The notes under the pieces: generated by a model
The model's input: the letters and a program-made list of their open reading frames with translations, nothing else
Database searches by the model: none
What the model was told of the DNA's origin: nothing
Part shown: piece after piece, positions 1-9,341 of the stretch
Layout of the letters: every line of letters begins with the position of its first letter
How positions within the stretch are numbered: the stretch's first letter is position 1
NCBI RefSeq assembly: GCF_002584535.1
Contig: NZ_NUOT01000024.1
Location: 62,001 to 126,000 of the forward strand
Direction of reading: 5' to 3'
From: Bacillus cereus
GTDB taxonomy: Bacteria > Bacillota > Bacilli > Bacillales > Bacillaceae_G
Length of the DNA stretch: 64,000 nucleotides
Translations under genes and position numbers: made by a program

Positions 1-246
1 GTGGAGTCTTATCGTGAAGCGCAAGAAAGAGCAAGACAAGCAGCTGATACATTAGTTGGATATGCGTTAGTACATGGGCATATCGCACTTGTAGGGCATA
101 GTTATTTTAATGCGATGATTGGGTATGAATTACGTACTAGAGGATGGTCTGGTCCTCCTATTTTTCATAGGAAGCCATGGAGTTGTACAGAATATACATT
201 TCGTGAAGCGATGAATGGAAATATATTAAGTACCAATTTAACATAA
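1..246 (+). CDS. Histidine phosphatase family protein, C-terminal part
   Basis: This is the last 81 codons of a gene cut by the window edge, so the GTG at position 1 is probably not its start. The segment IALVGHSYFNAMIGYELRTR fits the second conserved histidine region of phosphoglycerate-mutase-like (histidine phosphatase) proteins, where a Gly-His pair follows a beta strand. The N-terminal RHG motif that would confirm the family lies outside the window. The substrate cannot be told. It ends at a strong terminator shared with the convergent acetyltransferase gene. Confidence 0.6.
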   Translation: MESYREAQERARQAADTLVGYALVHGHIALVGHSYFNAMIGYELRTRGWSGPPIFHRKPWSCTEYTFREAMNGNILSTNLT

Positions 247-284
247 AAGCACACGATTACAATAAAGAATCGTGTGCTTTTTTT
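246..284. terminator. Bidirectional rho-independent terminator
   Basis: Arms AAAGCACACGATT (246-258) and AATCGTGTGCTTT (268-280) form a perfect 13-bp stem with a T-run on both strands. It separates the partial phosphatase gene from the convergent GNAT gene. Confidence 0.9.
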
Positions 285-861
285 AAGAAACGAAAGCTTT
301 TTTATATAATGGCTTCACTAAATGAGCATATGGCTCTCCAACAAGCATAACTGTTTTATCCTCTTGGTAACCAAGTCTTTTATATAAAGAGAAAGCTCGC
401 TCGTTTTCTAAATTTACAAGTAATGCGATTTTCTCATAACCTTTTTCATAGGCATCATTTTCTACTGCTTGAATCAACCTTGAACCTATTCCTCTTCCAC
501 TATATGTGCTTGAAACGGACAAAGTGTCAATATAATATTCATCGAGTTCTGCTTCTTTTTCTAACGTAATCGTTGAATCTTGATGGATTTTTCGTAAGTG
601 TTTTACAATTGGAGTATCTAGTTGCTTGGCATGACTGCCGTGATAGGCTACGATGATTCCAACTGCTTGTCCATTTTGTTCTTCAACGAAACAGTTCTCG
701 TAGCTAAGTCGATTTTCTTTTTTTGAAAACCAAGTTTCAAGCCCTGTCAAGACTTCTGTTTCTGTTCTCCCACCTGTGATTTTTTCAGCAATTTCATGCA
801 GAGCGTTATACAATAAAGGAGATATTGCCTTCGCATCTGTCTTTTTTGCTTTCCGAATCAT
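283..861 (-). CDS. GNAT family N-acetyltransferase
   Basis: Predicted acetyl-CoA-dependent N-acetyltransferase of about 192 residues. The acetyl-CoA binding motif A is visible as TYSGRGIGSRLIQAVE, followed by the usual NLENERAFSLYKRLGYQ segment near the C-terminus, where a GNAT beta-6/beta-7 region is expected. I place the start at the ATG at 861: an AGGAGG lies just upstream, inside a longer open frame that begins at 882, so the longer start would bury the ribosome site. The substrate is unknown. It stands alone, convergent with the gene before it. Confidence 0.8.
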   Translation of the reverse strand: MIRKAKKTDAKAISPLLYNALHEIAEKITGGRTETEVLTGLETWFSKKENRLSYENCFVEEQNGQAVGIIVAYHGSHAKQLDTPIVKHLRKIHQDSTITLEKEAELDEYYIDTLSVSSTYSGRGIGSRLIQAVENDAYEKGYEKIALLVNLENERAFSLYKRLGYQEDKTVMLVGEPYAHLVKPLYKKAFVS

Positions 862-1078
862 ATTATCCCTCCTAGTTGTCATTCTTATTGTAACATAAAA
901 TAAAGTTTCAATCAGTGATTCAATAATTTCTTGAATTTTATAGGATAAGCTTGAAAATCGAATGGATTCAGAAAAGGGGAACCGTTATGGTAGTATATGA
1001 TGTTTGCTGTGAATGTAAGAAATTTAACATTGTCGACTTGTGGAAGATAGGATAAAATATTGCAGAGAGGTGAAATAC

Positions 1079-1273
1079 ATGGATAAACAATTAGCAAATA
1101 CAATTTTAGATCAACTGAAAAATGGAGAGATAGAAGAGTATATTGTAACTAAGAATGTATTTTATACGTTTCGTGAGGTTGTAGTAAATCGAGAGGATTT
1201 TAAACATTTCAGTGGGAATGCACAACGCGGCGGGAAAATTATTTATACATATATAGAAACACCGCGTTCTTAA
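1079..1273 (+). CDS. Small hypothetical protein (64 aa)
   Basis: The start is the ATG at 1079, preceded by GAGAGGTG at good spacing; an earlier in-frame ATG at 1040 has no ribosome site. The protein is soluble, mixed in charge, with no signal or membrane segment. I do not recognise it. It lies 24 nt before the next gene and probably shares its transcript. Confidence 0.6.
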   Translation: MDKQLANTILDQLKNGEIEEYIVTKNVFYTFREVVVNREDFKHFSGNAQRGGKIIYTYIETPRS

Positions 1274-1297
1274 TAGAAGGAAAAGGAGAGGGGAATT

Positions 1298-1615
1298 ATG
1301 GGAGAGTTTAAACAAGGTATTTTACCGCACTGGGACTATATGTGGAAAGATGGCGCTGGAAACCGGCTTGTAGGAATGGTTATGTTTCCAGAGAAACGGA
1401 AACGTACAAAAGAAGTTATAGAGAAATTGAAAGTAGCATATGAGCAAGAAACCAAAATTCGAGCAACTGTGAAACTCCTGCATATGAAACAATATGTGGA
1501 GGGAATGGTTGTATATTTTGACGAAGAAGCACCAGTGTTTACAATGCAAGATAAAGACGAGAATTTTCATCATTTATTCATAAAGGATATTTTACGTATT
1601 GAACATTGGGAATGA
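1298..1615 (+). CDS. Small protein, possibly YolD-like (105 aa)
   Basis: A strong AAAGGAGAGGGG ribosome site precedes the ATG. The layout (an N-terminal MFPE segment, a central helix around residues 45-60, then a C-terminal beta-rich half ending FIKDILRIEHWE) resembles YolD-like proteins, which average about 110 residues and end in a similar D-I-I/L-x-I strand. YolD genes usually sit beside uvrX; no such partner is present here. The family assignment is tentative; what is firm is that this is a translated small soluble protein. Confidence 0.5.
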   Translation: MGEFKQGILPHWDYMWKDGAGNRLVGMVMFPEKRKRTKEVIEKLKVAYEQETKIRATVKLLHMKQYVEGMVVYFDEEAPVFTMQDKDENFHHLFIKDILRIEHWE

Positions 1616-1857
1616 GTGATGCTCTGTTTGCAGTCTTTTTTAAATTCTCATTACACTAACAAATAAATTGGAGTGCCATCATAATTATCCTTTTCATTAT
1701 AATGATATTTTTTATTGTGTAACAAAAAAGAAAGTATATGTATTCAAATAAATAACTGTTTAATCCACAAGGAGGAGAATTTCTTATTTGTGTGATCTAA
1801 ATAATGTGTAACCGGTTTCGAGCAGATTACAATTTAAAGTCTGTTCTTTTTTGTGTG

Positions 1858-1897
1858 ATGCTGGAGAAATATATTTCTCCAGCATTTACTGTTTTTT
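1858..1897 (+). terminator. Rho-independent terminator
   Basis: ATGCTGGAGAAA and TTTCTCCAGCAT form a near-perfect 12-bp stem around a tight loop, followed after five bases by TTTTTT. Confidence 0.8.
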
Positions 1898-2073
1898 GAC
1901 AAAACAGATTGATAACATTTTTGTAAATATGGTTAAATTCGTTGACAACTTTTTTGAAAAGCACTTTATTGACATGAGTTTTAGAATGTTGTTTCATAGT
2001 CTTTGTATTGAAAAAAACGGCTCGTGATGTCGAAAAGTAAAAGTTAAAAAAAGAAAGAATTTATACATATATC

Positions 2074-2110
2074 TTGTGTCTTGTTTCGAAACATAATACA
2101 ATATATAGGG
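2074..2110 (+). promoter_or_regulatory. Likely nrd promoter with NrdR-box-like core
   Basis: TTGTGT (2074-2079) and TACAAT (2097-2102) are separated by 17 bp, a good sigma-A match upstream of nrdI. The sequence ACAATATATAGGG overlapping the -10 resembles an NrdR box (ACAC-A/T-rich-GTG type), as expected for a class I RNR operon, but the match is partial and I see only one box. Confidence 0.45.
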
Positions 2111-2160
2111 AAAACATGAATCGGCATCAAGATATAAAAGGAAGAAAGGGAGGGTCGGAG

Positions 2161-2520
2161 ATGTTAATTGCATATGATTCTATGACAGGAAACGTGAAGC
2201 GTTTCATTCACAAATTAAATATGCCGGCCGTTCAAATTAATGAGGATCTAGTATTAGACGAAGATTTTGTTCTTATTACTTATACAACAGGTTTTGGAAA
2301 TGTGCCGGAACGTGTTTTAGAATTTTTAGAACGCAATAATGCAAATTTAAAAGGCGTATCTGCAAGTGGCAATCGCAACTGGGGAGATATGTTCGGAGCA
2401 AGTGCAGATAAAATCTCAACCAGATACGAAGTACCTATTGTATCAAAATTCGAGTTATCTGGAACAAATAATGATGTAGAATATTTTAAGGAAAGGGTGC
2501 GGGAGATTGCGACACATTGA
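2161..2520 (+). CDS. nrdI: NrdI, flavodoxin-like RNR maturation protein
   Basis: NrdI is the small flavodoxin-like protein that helps build the Mn(III)2-tyrosyl radical cofactor of class Ib NrdF. The 119-residue product starts MLIAYDSMTGNVKRF, with the SMTGN phosphate-binding loop for FMN, and has the TTGFGNVPERV and SGNRNWGDMFG loops typical of NrdI. The ATG at 2161 follows GGGAGGGTCGGAG; an upstream in-frame ATG at 2074 lies in the promoter and has no ribosome site. Its end overlaps the TTG start of nrdE by 14 nt, implying coupled translation. Confidence 0.93.
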   Translation: MLIAYDSMTGNVKRFIHKLNMPAVQINEDLVLDEDFVLITYTTGFGNVPERVLEFLERNNANLKGVSASGNRNWGDMFGASADKISTRYEVPIVSKFELSGTNNDVEYFKERVREIATH

Positions 2521-4913
2521 ACTGAATAATGAAATCACGCAAATGCAAGACGGTTTCTATCAGCTTCATAAAGATAAAGAAGCATTAGAAGTTTTTATGG
2601 AAGAAGCGAGAGCGAATACCGTTCATTTTGATAGCGTGGCAGAGCGAATCGAGTATATGAATGAACATGATTACTATTACAACGTTCTGGACGAGTATAA
2701 GTTGGAGGAAGTCAAAGAAGTATACAACGTTGCATACGGTGAGAACTTCAAATTCCAATCTTATATGGCGGCATCTAAGTTTTATAAGGACTATGCGTTA
2801 AAAACAAATGATCAAAAACAATACTTAGAAAGCTACGAAGATCGCGTATCAATTGTGTCATTATACTTAGGACGTGGTGATGTTAATAAAGCGAAACAAT
2901 TTGCAAGCATGATCGTAAAACAAAACTATCAACCAGCGACACCAACCTTTTTAAATGCGGGAAGAAGCAGAAGAGGAGAAATGGTGTCTTGTTTCTTGTT
3001 AGAGATGGATGATAGCTTAAATTCGATCGGATTTAATATTAATACAGCGATGCAGTTATCGAAAATTGGCGGAGGAGTAGCTTTAAACTTGTCCAAACTA
3101 CGCGCACGCGGAGAGCAAATTAAAGGTATCGAGAACGCAGCAAGCGGTGTGGTACCAGTTATGAAATTGCTTGAAGATTCGTTTTCATATGCGAATCAGT
3201 TGGGTTAACTTATGGCTCAACTATAAAACCGGGTCAATTGCTGGAACGCCTGAGTATATCGAGGTAGGATACTACGAAGAAATTACGTAGCGCCCCCTAA
3301 AAATCCAAGATTGCAGGAAATCAGCAGCCGAGCTCCTAAGTCTATTAGATAGGGAGAAGGTTCAACGACCAAGTGGCTATGTAGGTGACTATATAGCTCG
3401 AACCTGGCTTCTCAAACTAAGGTTGTAGGAAAGAGAAGAAGATATGGTCTGAACTCTATAGCGATATAGAGAGGGTAGCAGAAATGACTATCCCCCATAT
3501 GTTTTAAAGGTATGGAGTAACAATATGCAAAGAAAAGGTGCCGGAGCAGTATATTTAAACATTTTCCATTGGGATATTATTGAATTCCTTGATACAAAAA
3601 AAATAAATGCTGATGAGAAGAGCCGTATTCAGTCTCTATCAATCGGTATTATCGTTCCAAGTAAGTTCTTTGAGCTTGCAGAGAAGAATGAACCATTCCA
3701 TGTTTTTGCGCCATTTACAGTATATAAAGAGTACGGAAAACATTTAGATGATATAGATATCGACGAAATGTATGATGAACTGATGAGCAATCCAAATGTG
3801 AAGAAGAAGCCACTTGATATTAGTGCACGTGATATGCTTATTAAGATTGCAATGATTCAGCTTGAGTCTGGTTATCCATACTTAATGTTTAAATCAAATG
3901 CGAACAAACAACATCCGTTAAAGGATATTGGAACTGTGAAGATGTCAAACCTTTGTACGGAAATCTTCCAGCTACAAGAAACATCCGAAATTAACGACTA
4001 CGGTACAGATGACATTATCCGTCGTGATATTAACTGTAACTTAGGATCACTAAATATTGTAAACGTTATGGAAAATAAAGAAATTCGTGAAGCGGTTCAT
4101 GCAGGAATGGAAGCTTTAACGGCTGTTTCTGATATGACTATTATTCCAAACGCACCAACTGTGAAAAAAGCAAATGATGAGCTGCATTCAGTTGGACTTG
4201 GTGCAATGAACTTGCATGGATATTTAGCGAAAAATAAAATTGCTTATGAAAGTGCAGAAGCGAAAGAGTTTGTTCGTACATTCTTCATGATGTTAAACTA
4301 CTACTCCATTGAAAAGAGTATGGGGATTGCAAAAGAAAAGGGCGAAACATTTAAAGACTTCGATAAGTCTGATTATGCAAACGGCACATACTTTGAAAAG
4401 TATGAAACAACAGAATATAGCCCTGTAACAGAGAAAGTACAACAGTTATTTGAAGGGATTTATATTCCAACAAAAGAAGATTGGACAAGTCTAAAAGAAC
4501 AAGTTCAGGAGCATGGTCTATACAATTCATATCGTTTAGCTATTGCGCCAACACAATCCATTAGTTACGTCCAAAATGCAACTTCAAGCGTAATGCCAAT
4601 CGTAAGTCAAATCGAATCAAGAACGTATGCAAATGCGACAACATATTATCCAATGCCGTATTTATCAAAAGATACATTCTGGTATTATAAATCTTCTTAC
4701 GATATGAATCAGTTTAAACTAATTGATTTGATTGCAGAAATTCAAGAGCATATTGACCAAGGAATTAGTACAATTTTGTATGTAAATAGTGATATTTCTA
4801 CGCGTGAGTTAGCACGTTATTATATCTATGCACATAAAAAAGGTCTGAAGAGCTTGTATTATACAAGAACACGTAAACTAAGCGTGGAAGAGTGTGTAGC
4901 TTGTACGGTTTGA
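2507..4913 (+). CDS. nrdE: Ribonucleotide reductase class Ib, large subunit (intron-split)
   Basis: The catalytic alpha subunit reduces ribonucleoside diphosphates. Exon 1 runs 2507-3205 (233 codons, TTG start overlapping nrdI) and exon 2 runs 3528-4913. Joined after removal of the 3206-3527 intron, the reading frame passes from SYANQLG into QRKGAGAVYL without a gap, giving about 694 residues, the usual NrdE length. Cys162 in EMVSCFLLE is one of the redox pair, NLCTEIF carries its likely partner, and the C-terminus ends CVACTV, the shuttle cysteine pair. Unspliced translation would stop at the TAA at 3206-3208, so splicing is needed for activity. Confidence 0.93.
3206..3527 (+). ncRNA. Group I self-splicing intron in nrdE
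   Basis: This 322-nt insert has no ORF. The 5' exon end AGTTGGGT (3198-3205) can pair with GCTCAACT at 3215-3222, giving a P1 helix with the hallmark U-G pair at the splice site. The intron ends in G (3527), the expected omega-G. Near its 3' end AGATATGGTCT resembles the P7 3' strand of phage and bacterial group I introns, followed by a CTCTATAGCGATATAGAG hairpin that may be P9. Removing it restores nrdE exactly. Group I introns in nrdE are known in the B. cereus group; lack of a homing endonuclease suggests it is immobile on its own. Confidence 0.9.
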
Positions 4914-4946
4914 TGTAAAATAAGATTGAATGATAGAGTAAGACAT

Positions 4947-4977
4947 CATGAGCAGGGTTTTTCTGACCCTGCTCATG
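4947..4977. repeat. 12-bp perfect hairpin between nrdE and nrdF
   Basis: CATGAGCAGGGT (4947-4958) and ACCCTGCTCATG (4966-4977) are perfect complements around a 7-nt loop. No T-run follows, so it is not a standard terminator; it may set the relative nrdE and nrdF mRNA levels. Confidence 0.7.
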
Positions 4978-5000
4978 CTTAGTTATAAAATTTAAGACGT

Positions 5001-5052
5001 CTAACATGCGGTTAAGTTTTCATTACAAACTGAAAGCTTTACCGCATGTTAG
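5001..5052. repeat. 22-bp near-perfect inverted repeat upstream of nrdF
   Basis: Positions 5001-5022 (starting CTAACATGCGGTTAAG) pair with 5031-5052 with two mismatches across an 8-nt loop. It ends about 30 nt before the nrdF start and has no T-run. Function unknown: an mRNA-stabilising hairpin, a processing site or an inserted repeat are all possible. Confidence 0.7.
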
Positions 5053-5083
5053 AAGAGCTTATTGATAGAGAAGGGGCGATTCA

Positions 5084-6052
5084 ATGCGCGCGGTAAACTG
5101 GAACAAAAAAGAAGACGATTTTAGTTTAATGTTTTGGAAGCAAAACATCGCTCAGTTTTGGACAGAAGAAGAAATCGCAGTATCTTCTGACAAAAATACT
5201 TGGGTGCAATTATCAAAAGAAGAGCAAATTGCTTATAAACGTGTATTAGGTGGTTTAACACTTTTAGATACAAAGCAAGGTGGCGAAGGGATGCCACTTG
5301 TACTTGTTCATCTTGAGAATTTACAAGCGAAAAGTGTACTAGCTTTCATGGGTGCTATGGAAGAAGTCCATGCGAAGAGCTATAGTCATATTTTCACAAC
5401 ACTCGCAACAGAAGAAGAAATTGATGACATCTTTGAATGGGTAGATAGTCATCCGCTACTTGAGAAAAAAGCAGGTATTATTACAGGGTATTATCGCAAG
5501 TTATTAAAGCCACAAGTAACGAAAAAAGAATTATATATGGCTATGGTAGCAAGTGTATTCTTAGAAAGTTATTTATTCTATAGTGGATTCTTCTATCCGC
5601 TATACTTAGCAGGACAAGGAAAGTTGACTGCAAGTGGTGAAATTATTAACTTAATCATTCGTGATGAGTCAATTCACGGCGTATTCGTCGGTATTTTAGC
5701 ACAACAAATCTTCGCAGAACTTTCTGCAGAAGAGCAACAAGAAGTACAAAAAGAAACACAAGAACTATTAATGGAACTGTATGAAATTGAAACTGCATAT
5801 ACAGAAGAAATTTATACGTCTATTGGTCTTGTTGAAGATGTAAACCGTTTTGTTCGTTACAATGCGAATAAAGGGCTTATGAACTTAGGATTAGAGCCAC
5901 GCTTTGAAGAAGAAGAAATTAACCCAATCGTATTAAATGGTTTACGTACAGATACGAAAAACCATGATTTCTTCTCTGTAAAAGGGAATGGCTATGTAAA
6001 GGCAACAAATGTTGAAAAGTTATCAGATGATGATTTCGTATTTGATTTTTAA
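5084..6052 (+). CDS. nrdF: Ribonucleotide reductase class Ib, small subunit
   Basis: The beta subunit holds the dimetal-tyrosyl radical that starts catalysis in NrdE. At 322 residues it has normal R2F length. Metal ligands are visible in the helices MEEVHAKSYSHIF and IRDESIHGVFVG, each with the E-x2-H pattern. The start MRAVNWNKKEDDFS follows an AAGGGGCG ribosome site. No intron interrupts this copy. It probably lies on the nrdI-nrdE transcript despite 170 nt of hairpin-rich spacer. Confidence 0.95.
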   Translation: MRAVNWNKKEDDFSLMFWKQNIAQFWTEEEIAVSSDKNTWVQLSKEEQIAYKRVLGGLTLLDTKQGGEGMPLVLVHLENLQAKSVLAFMGAMEEVHAKSYSHIFTTLATEEEIDDIFEWVDSHPLLEKKAGIITGYYRKLLKPQVTKKELYMAMVASVFLESYLFYSGFFYPLYLAGQGKLTASGEIINLIIRDESIHGVFVGILAQQIFAELSAEEQQEVQKETQELLMELYEIETAYTEEIYTSIGLVEDVNRFVRYNANKGLMNLGLEPRFEEEEINPIVLNGLRTDTKNHDFFSVKGNGYVKATNVEKLSDDDFVFDF

Positions 6053-6065
6053 TAAATAGTATTGG

Positions 6066-6099
6066 AAAAGCTGTCTTTCATGTGAAGGCAGCTTTTTTT
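6066..6099 (+). terminator. Rho-independent terminator after nrdF
   Basis: AAGCTGTCTTTCA and TGAAGGCAGCTT form a stem with one bulge, followed by TTTTTTT. Confidence 0.85.
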
Positions 6100-6322
6100 G
6101 GTAGATATAGTTTACATAATGTTATTATTTCGTGATAAGTTTTTTATTTTCCGACCGATTAAAATTCTGCTTCATTTGCATGTAGTGGTATGAGGGATTG
6201 AATAAGTTATGTCAAAATGAATAGAAAATCAAACAAAACTTTAGAAAAATGATTCCACCTGTTATTTCTTTGGAGCAGGAAAAAATAGAGCTGCTCTATT
6301 AATTTTTCATCGAAGACAATGT

Positions 6323-6338
6323 TGGCTTAAAAATTGCA
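6323..6338 (+). promoter_or_regulatory. Sigma-54 (-24/-12) promoter of the permease gene
   Basis: TGGCTTAAAAATTGCA keeps the invariant GG (6324-6325) and GC (6336-6337) with the correct 12-bp offset; the AC after TGGC is replaced by TT. It lies about 130 bp before the permease start. The rest of the 6053-6466 gap holds the nrdF terminator and AT-rich sequence with no gene; I do not see a clean copy of the ATG-N8-CAT palindrome found before the other two sigma-54 promoters. Confidence 0.6.
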
Positions 6339-6466
6339 TGAATATTTAAAAATAAAAGGAGGTTTTTGTGATAGGACGTATAACATGCAACGTTCATTGA
6401 AAGCGTTTTCTATTGGCTATCAATTTTCAGATGGAAATTAGAGAGAGAAAGTAGGAGGAATGATAG

Positions 6467-7816
6467 GTGGGAAAAGAGGTTGGTTTAAAACGTTCATTGG
6501 GACTTTGGTCAATTGTTATGCTAGGCGTCGGGTATATGACACCGATGGTGGGGTTTGATACATTTGGAATTGTTTCCGAGAAAACGGGCGGGCATGTTCC
6601 AGGGGCTTATCTGATTGCGTTAGCGGGGATGTTATTTACAGCTGCAAGCTACGGCAAAATGGTAAAGGTTTTTCCTACTGCAGGATCTGCTTATACGTAT
6701 ACACAAAAAACAATTAGTGCAAGGCTGGGATTTCTCGTTGGATGGTCATCGTTATTGGATTATTTGTTTTTACCAATGGTGAACGCATTATTAACGAGAA
6801 TTTATATGTCGGCACTTTTTCCGAGTGTTCCAGATTGGGCATGGGTCATTGGCTTTGTTCTACTGATTACGCTTATAAATATTATTAGTGTAAATGTTAC
6901 TGCAAATTTCAACACGTTCTTAGTAACATTTCAAGTGCTAGTAATGGTTGTGTTTGTTTTTCTTGTTATAAAAGGTTTAATAGCAGGAGAAGGAACCGGA
7001 GAAGTTTTTTCCATTCAGCCGTTTTTTGAATCAGATATACAAATATCACCGTTAGTTGCAGGGGCTACAATTCTTTGTTTTTCATTTTTAGGTTTTGATG
7101 CAGTAACTACCTTTTCTGAAGAAACGCCAAACGCAAAGAAGACAATTCCTCGAGCTATTTTTCTTACTGCTTTAATTGGCGGAATCTTATTCATTGTCAC
7201 TACCTACTTTACACAATCCTTTTTCCCGGATGCATCCGTATTTAAAGATCAAGAATCAGCAGCTCCAGAAATTGCACTATATGTCGGAGGGAAATTGTTT
7301 CAAACTTTCTTTTTAGTAGGAACATTTATGGGTACAATCGCTTCTGGTTTAGCGTCTCATACAAGTGTATCGCGATTATTGTATGTAATGGGGCGAGATA
7401 ATGTAATCCCGCAAAAGATATTTGGATACATTCATCCTCGCTGGCGAACGCCAGTATATAACATTGTTATTGTAGGAATTATTGCACTCTCAGCTATGTT
7501 TATTGATTTAGAAACAGCAGCCTCTCTCATTAACTTCGGAGCACTTATTGCTTTTACATTTGTTAATTTATCAGTTATTTCTTATTATGTGATTAAGCAA
7601 AAACGATATAAAACTGTTAAAGACTTTTTTAATTTCTTAGTTATGCCTATTTTGGGAGCTGGTACAGTAGCTGTACTCTGGTTTAACCTCAATATTCATT
7701 CGCTTATTCTTGGAATTAGCTGGGCTGCTATTGGAATCGGTTATCTTTTATATATTACGAACATGTTTCGTTCAGCACCCCCGCAAATGCATTTTGAAGA
7801 AGTACAGGAAATGTAA
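6467..7816 (+). CDS. APC-family amino acid/polyamine permease
   Basis: A 449-residue membrane protein with about 12 hydrophobic segments. The first, [20 protein letters not shown], holds the unwound helix-1 motif of the amino acid-polyamine-organocation superfamily, and [15 protein letters not shown] is the typical helix-6 region. The GTG start at 6467 follows AGGAGGA at 8-nt spacing. Its sigma-54 promoter and place at the head of the catabolic island suggest it imports the amine or amino acid degraded by the downstream enzymes; the actual substrate cannot be told. Confidence 0.85.
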   Translation: MGKEVGLKRSLGLWSIVMLGVGYMTPMVGFDTFGIVSEKTGGHVPGAYLIALAGMLFTAASYGKMVKVFPTAGSAYTYTQKTISARLGFLVGWSSLLDYLFLPMVNALLTRIYMSALFPSVPDWAWVIGFVLLITLINIISVNVTANFNTFLVTFQVLVMVVFVFLVIKGLIAGEGTGEVFSIQPFFESDIQISPLVAGATILCFSFLGFDAVTTFSEETPNAKKTIPRAIFLTALIGGILFIVTTYFTQSFFPDASVFKDQESAAPEIALYVGGKLFQTFFLVGTFMGTIASGLASHTSVSRLLYVMGRDNVIPQKIFGYIHPRWRTPVYNIVIVGIIALSAMFIDLETAASLINFGALIAFTFVNLSVISYYVIKQKRYKTVKDFFNFLVMPILGAGTVAVLWFNLNIHSLILGISWAAIGIGYLLYITNMFRSAPPQMHFEEVQEM

Positions 7817-7824
7817 AATAACAA

Positions 7825-7856
7825 AAACATCGGGATGTATCCGGTGTTTTTTATTT
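7825..7856 (+). terminator. Rho-independent terminator after the permease
   Basis: ACATCGG and CCGGTGT form a short stem with a G-U pair, followed by TTTTTTATTTT. Confidence 0.7.
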
Positions 7857-7872
7857 TGGAGGTTTTAAAGTC

Positions 7873-7886
7873 ATGCAAGTTTGCAT
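7873..7886. promoter_or_regulatory. Palindrome, likely activator site (UAS)
   Basis: ATGCAAGTTTGCAT is palindromic apart from its central GT and fits the pattern ATG-N8-CAT shared with two sites at 12222-12257. It sits 85 bp upstream of a sigma-54 promoter, a usual distance for an enhancer-binding protein site. The activator encoded at 10045 is the natural candidate to bind it. Confidence 0.55.
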
Positions 7887-7970
7887 AAATCATTCAACTA
7901 TTCATAAGGAAGGAAAGAAAAAGTATAAGTGAGAAGGCTGAAACGGCAGGATCATCCTTCTCTTATCACT

Positions 7971-7987
7971 TGGCACGATTATTGCTT
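7971..7987 (+). promoter_or_regulatory. Sigma-54 promoter of the glutamate dehydrogenase gene
   Basis: TGGCACGATTATTGCTT matches the -24/-12 consensus TGGCAC-N5-TTGC exactly. It lies about 40 bp before the GTG start at 8025. An imperfect inverted repeat (TAAGTGAGAAGG and CCTTCTCTTA) lies immediately upstream at about 7926-7966. Confidence 0.85.
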
Positions 7988-8024
7988 CCTAATACTAGTA
8001 AAAATAAATAAATGAGGTGTTATC

Positions 8025-9323
8025 GTGGTAATTCAATCAGAGAAGGAAGATGTAACACAATCTATTCAAGAAAAAGTTGAGGTAGAAAATCCTTTAGAGG
8101 AATTTCAGGCCATATTAAAAGAAGCACTCCGGGCTTTACGTTATCCAGAGGAAGTATTCAATTTTCTTAAAAAACCGATGCGTTTTTTAGAAGTAAGTAT
8201 TCCTGTTCGGATGGATAATGGAAGAACCAAAGTATTTCAAGGGTATCGTGCTCAGCATAATGATGCAGCAGGACCGACAAAAGGTGGCATTCGGTTTCAT
8301 CCAGATGTTACACCAGAGGAAGTAAAGGCGCTTGCTGGTTGGATGAGTTTGAAATGTGGAGTGACGGGGCTTCCATATGGAGGCGCGAAGGGCGGAATTA
8401 TTTGTAATCCACAAGAGATGAGTTTCAGAGAACTAGAGCTACTTAGCCGTGGCTATGTAAGAGCGGTAAGCCAAATTGTTGGACCTACTAAAGATATTCC
8501 AGCTCCTGATATGTATACAAATGCGCAAATTATGGCTTGGATGCTGGATGAATATGATCATATTAGAGAATTTGATTCTCCAGGTTTTATTACTGGAAAG
8601 CCGTTAATGTTAGGAGGATCACAAGGGCGAGAAACAGCAACGTCTAAAGGAGTGTTCTATACGCTTCAATTAGTCAGTGAGCTAAAACATATTCCGCTTC
8701 AAAATATGCGAGTAATCATTCAAGGATTTGGAAACGTTGGAAGCTATTTAGCAAAATATTTATATGATGCTGGCGTGAAAGTGGTAGGAGTGTCTGATGC
8801 TTTAGGTGGTATTTATAACCCAGACGGTTTAGATGTTCCTTATTTACTAGAAAATCGAGATTCTTTTGGCGTTGTATCGAACCTCTTTAGTAAAACAATC
8901 TCTAACCAAGAGTTGTTAGAAAAAGAATGTGATGTACTCATTCCAGCTGCAATTGGAGGGGTAATTACGAAACATAATGCGGAAAAGCTTGGATGTAAGA
9001 TTGTAATTGAAGCTGCAAATGGCCCAACAACAAAAGAGGCGATAACAATGTTAGAAGAGAAAGACATTTTAGTTGTTCCAGATATTTTAGCGAACTCTGG
9101 AGGAGTTATTGTTTCATATTTTGAGTGGTGTCAAAATAACCAAGGATACTATTGGACAGAGCAATATGTTGATCAATGTTTAAAAGAGAAAATTACATCT
9201 AGCTTTTTTGATGTATTCAATACTTCAAAGCGTTTCGGGGTAAATATGAAAATTGCTGCGTATATAGAAGGGATCCGTAAGATTGTAGAAGCATCACGTC
9301 TTAGAGGTTGGTTACATTTTTAA
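8025..9323 (+). CDS. NAD(P)-dependent glutamate dehydrogenase
   Basis: A 432-residue Glu/Leu/Phe/Val dehydrogenase that interconverts glutamate and 2-oxoglutarate. The substrate lysines lie in GPTKGGIRFHP and LPYGGAKGGI, PAPDMYTNAQIMAWMLDEY is the conserved active-site loop, and VIIQGFGNVGSY is the Rossmann nucleotide loop. The GTG start follows GAGGTG. It resembles RocG/GudB-type catabolic enzymes. Its own perfect sigma-54 promoter ties it to the island, where it could recycle the glutamate made by the aminotransferase at 13872 back to 2-oxoglutarate. Nucleotide preference is not determined. Confidence 0.9.
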   Translation: MVIQSEKEDVTQSIQEKVEVENPLEEFQAILKEALRALRYPEEVFNFLKKPMRFLEVSIPVRMDNGRTKVFQGYRAQHNDAAGPTKGGIRFHPDVTPEEVKALAGWMSLKCGVTGLPYGGAKGGIICNPQEMSFRELELLSRGYVRAVSQIVGPTKDIPAPDMYTNAQIMAWMLDEYDHIREFDSPGFITGKPLMLGGSQGRETATSKGVFYTLQLVSELKHIPLQNMRVIIQGFGNVGSYLAKYLYDAGVKVVGVSDALGGIYNPDGLDVPYLLENRDSFGVVSNLFSKTISNQELLEKECDVLIPAAIGGVITKHNAEKLGCKIVIEAANGPTTKEAITMLEEKDILVVPDILANSGGVIVSYFEWCQNNQGYYWTEQYVDQCLKEKITSSFFDVFNTSKRFGVNMKIAAYIEGIRKIVEASRLRGWLHF

Positions 9324-9341
9324 TATAAAGGGAGGGAACAT

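Larger units (their letters stand above)
1616..2160. other. 545-bp gap before nrdI
   Basis: No convincing gene. It contains a weak hairpin followed by a T-run (CAGATT/AAGTCTG, about 1822-1850), a strong terminator at 1858-1897, and near its end a promoter for nrd. An AGGAGG at 1771 is followed by a TTG that opens only seven codons (1788-1811), immediately before the first hairpin; it may be chance. Confidence 0.6.

Noticed and set aside
912-1103. A 63-codon minus-strand open frame
   Set aside because: It overlaps the better-supported gene starting at 1079 on the plus strand and has no ribosome site.
1788-1811. A seven-codon leader peptide upstream of nrdI
   Set aside because: The spacing to AGGAGG is too long, and the nrd promoter lies 260 bp further downstream, so no attenuated gene follows it.
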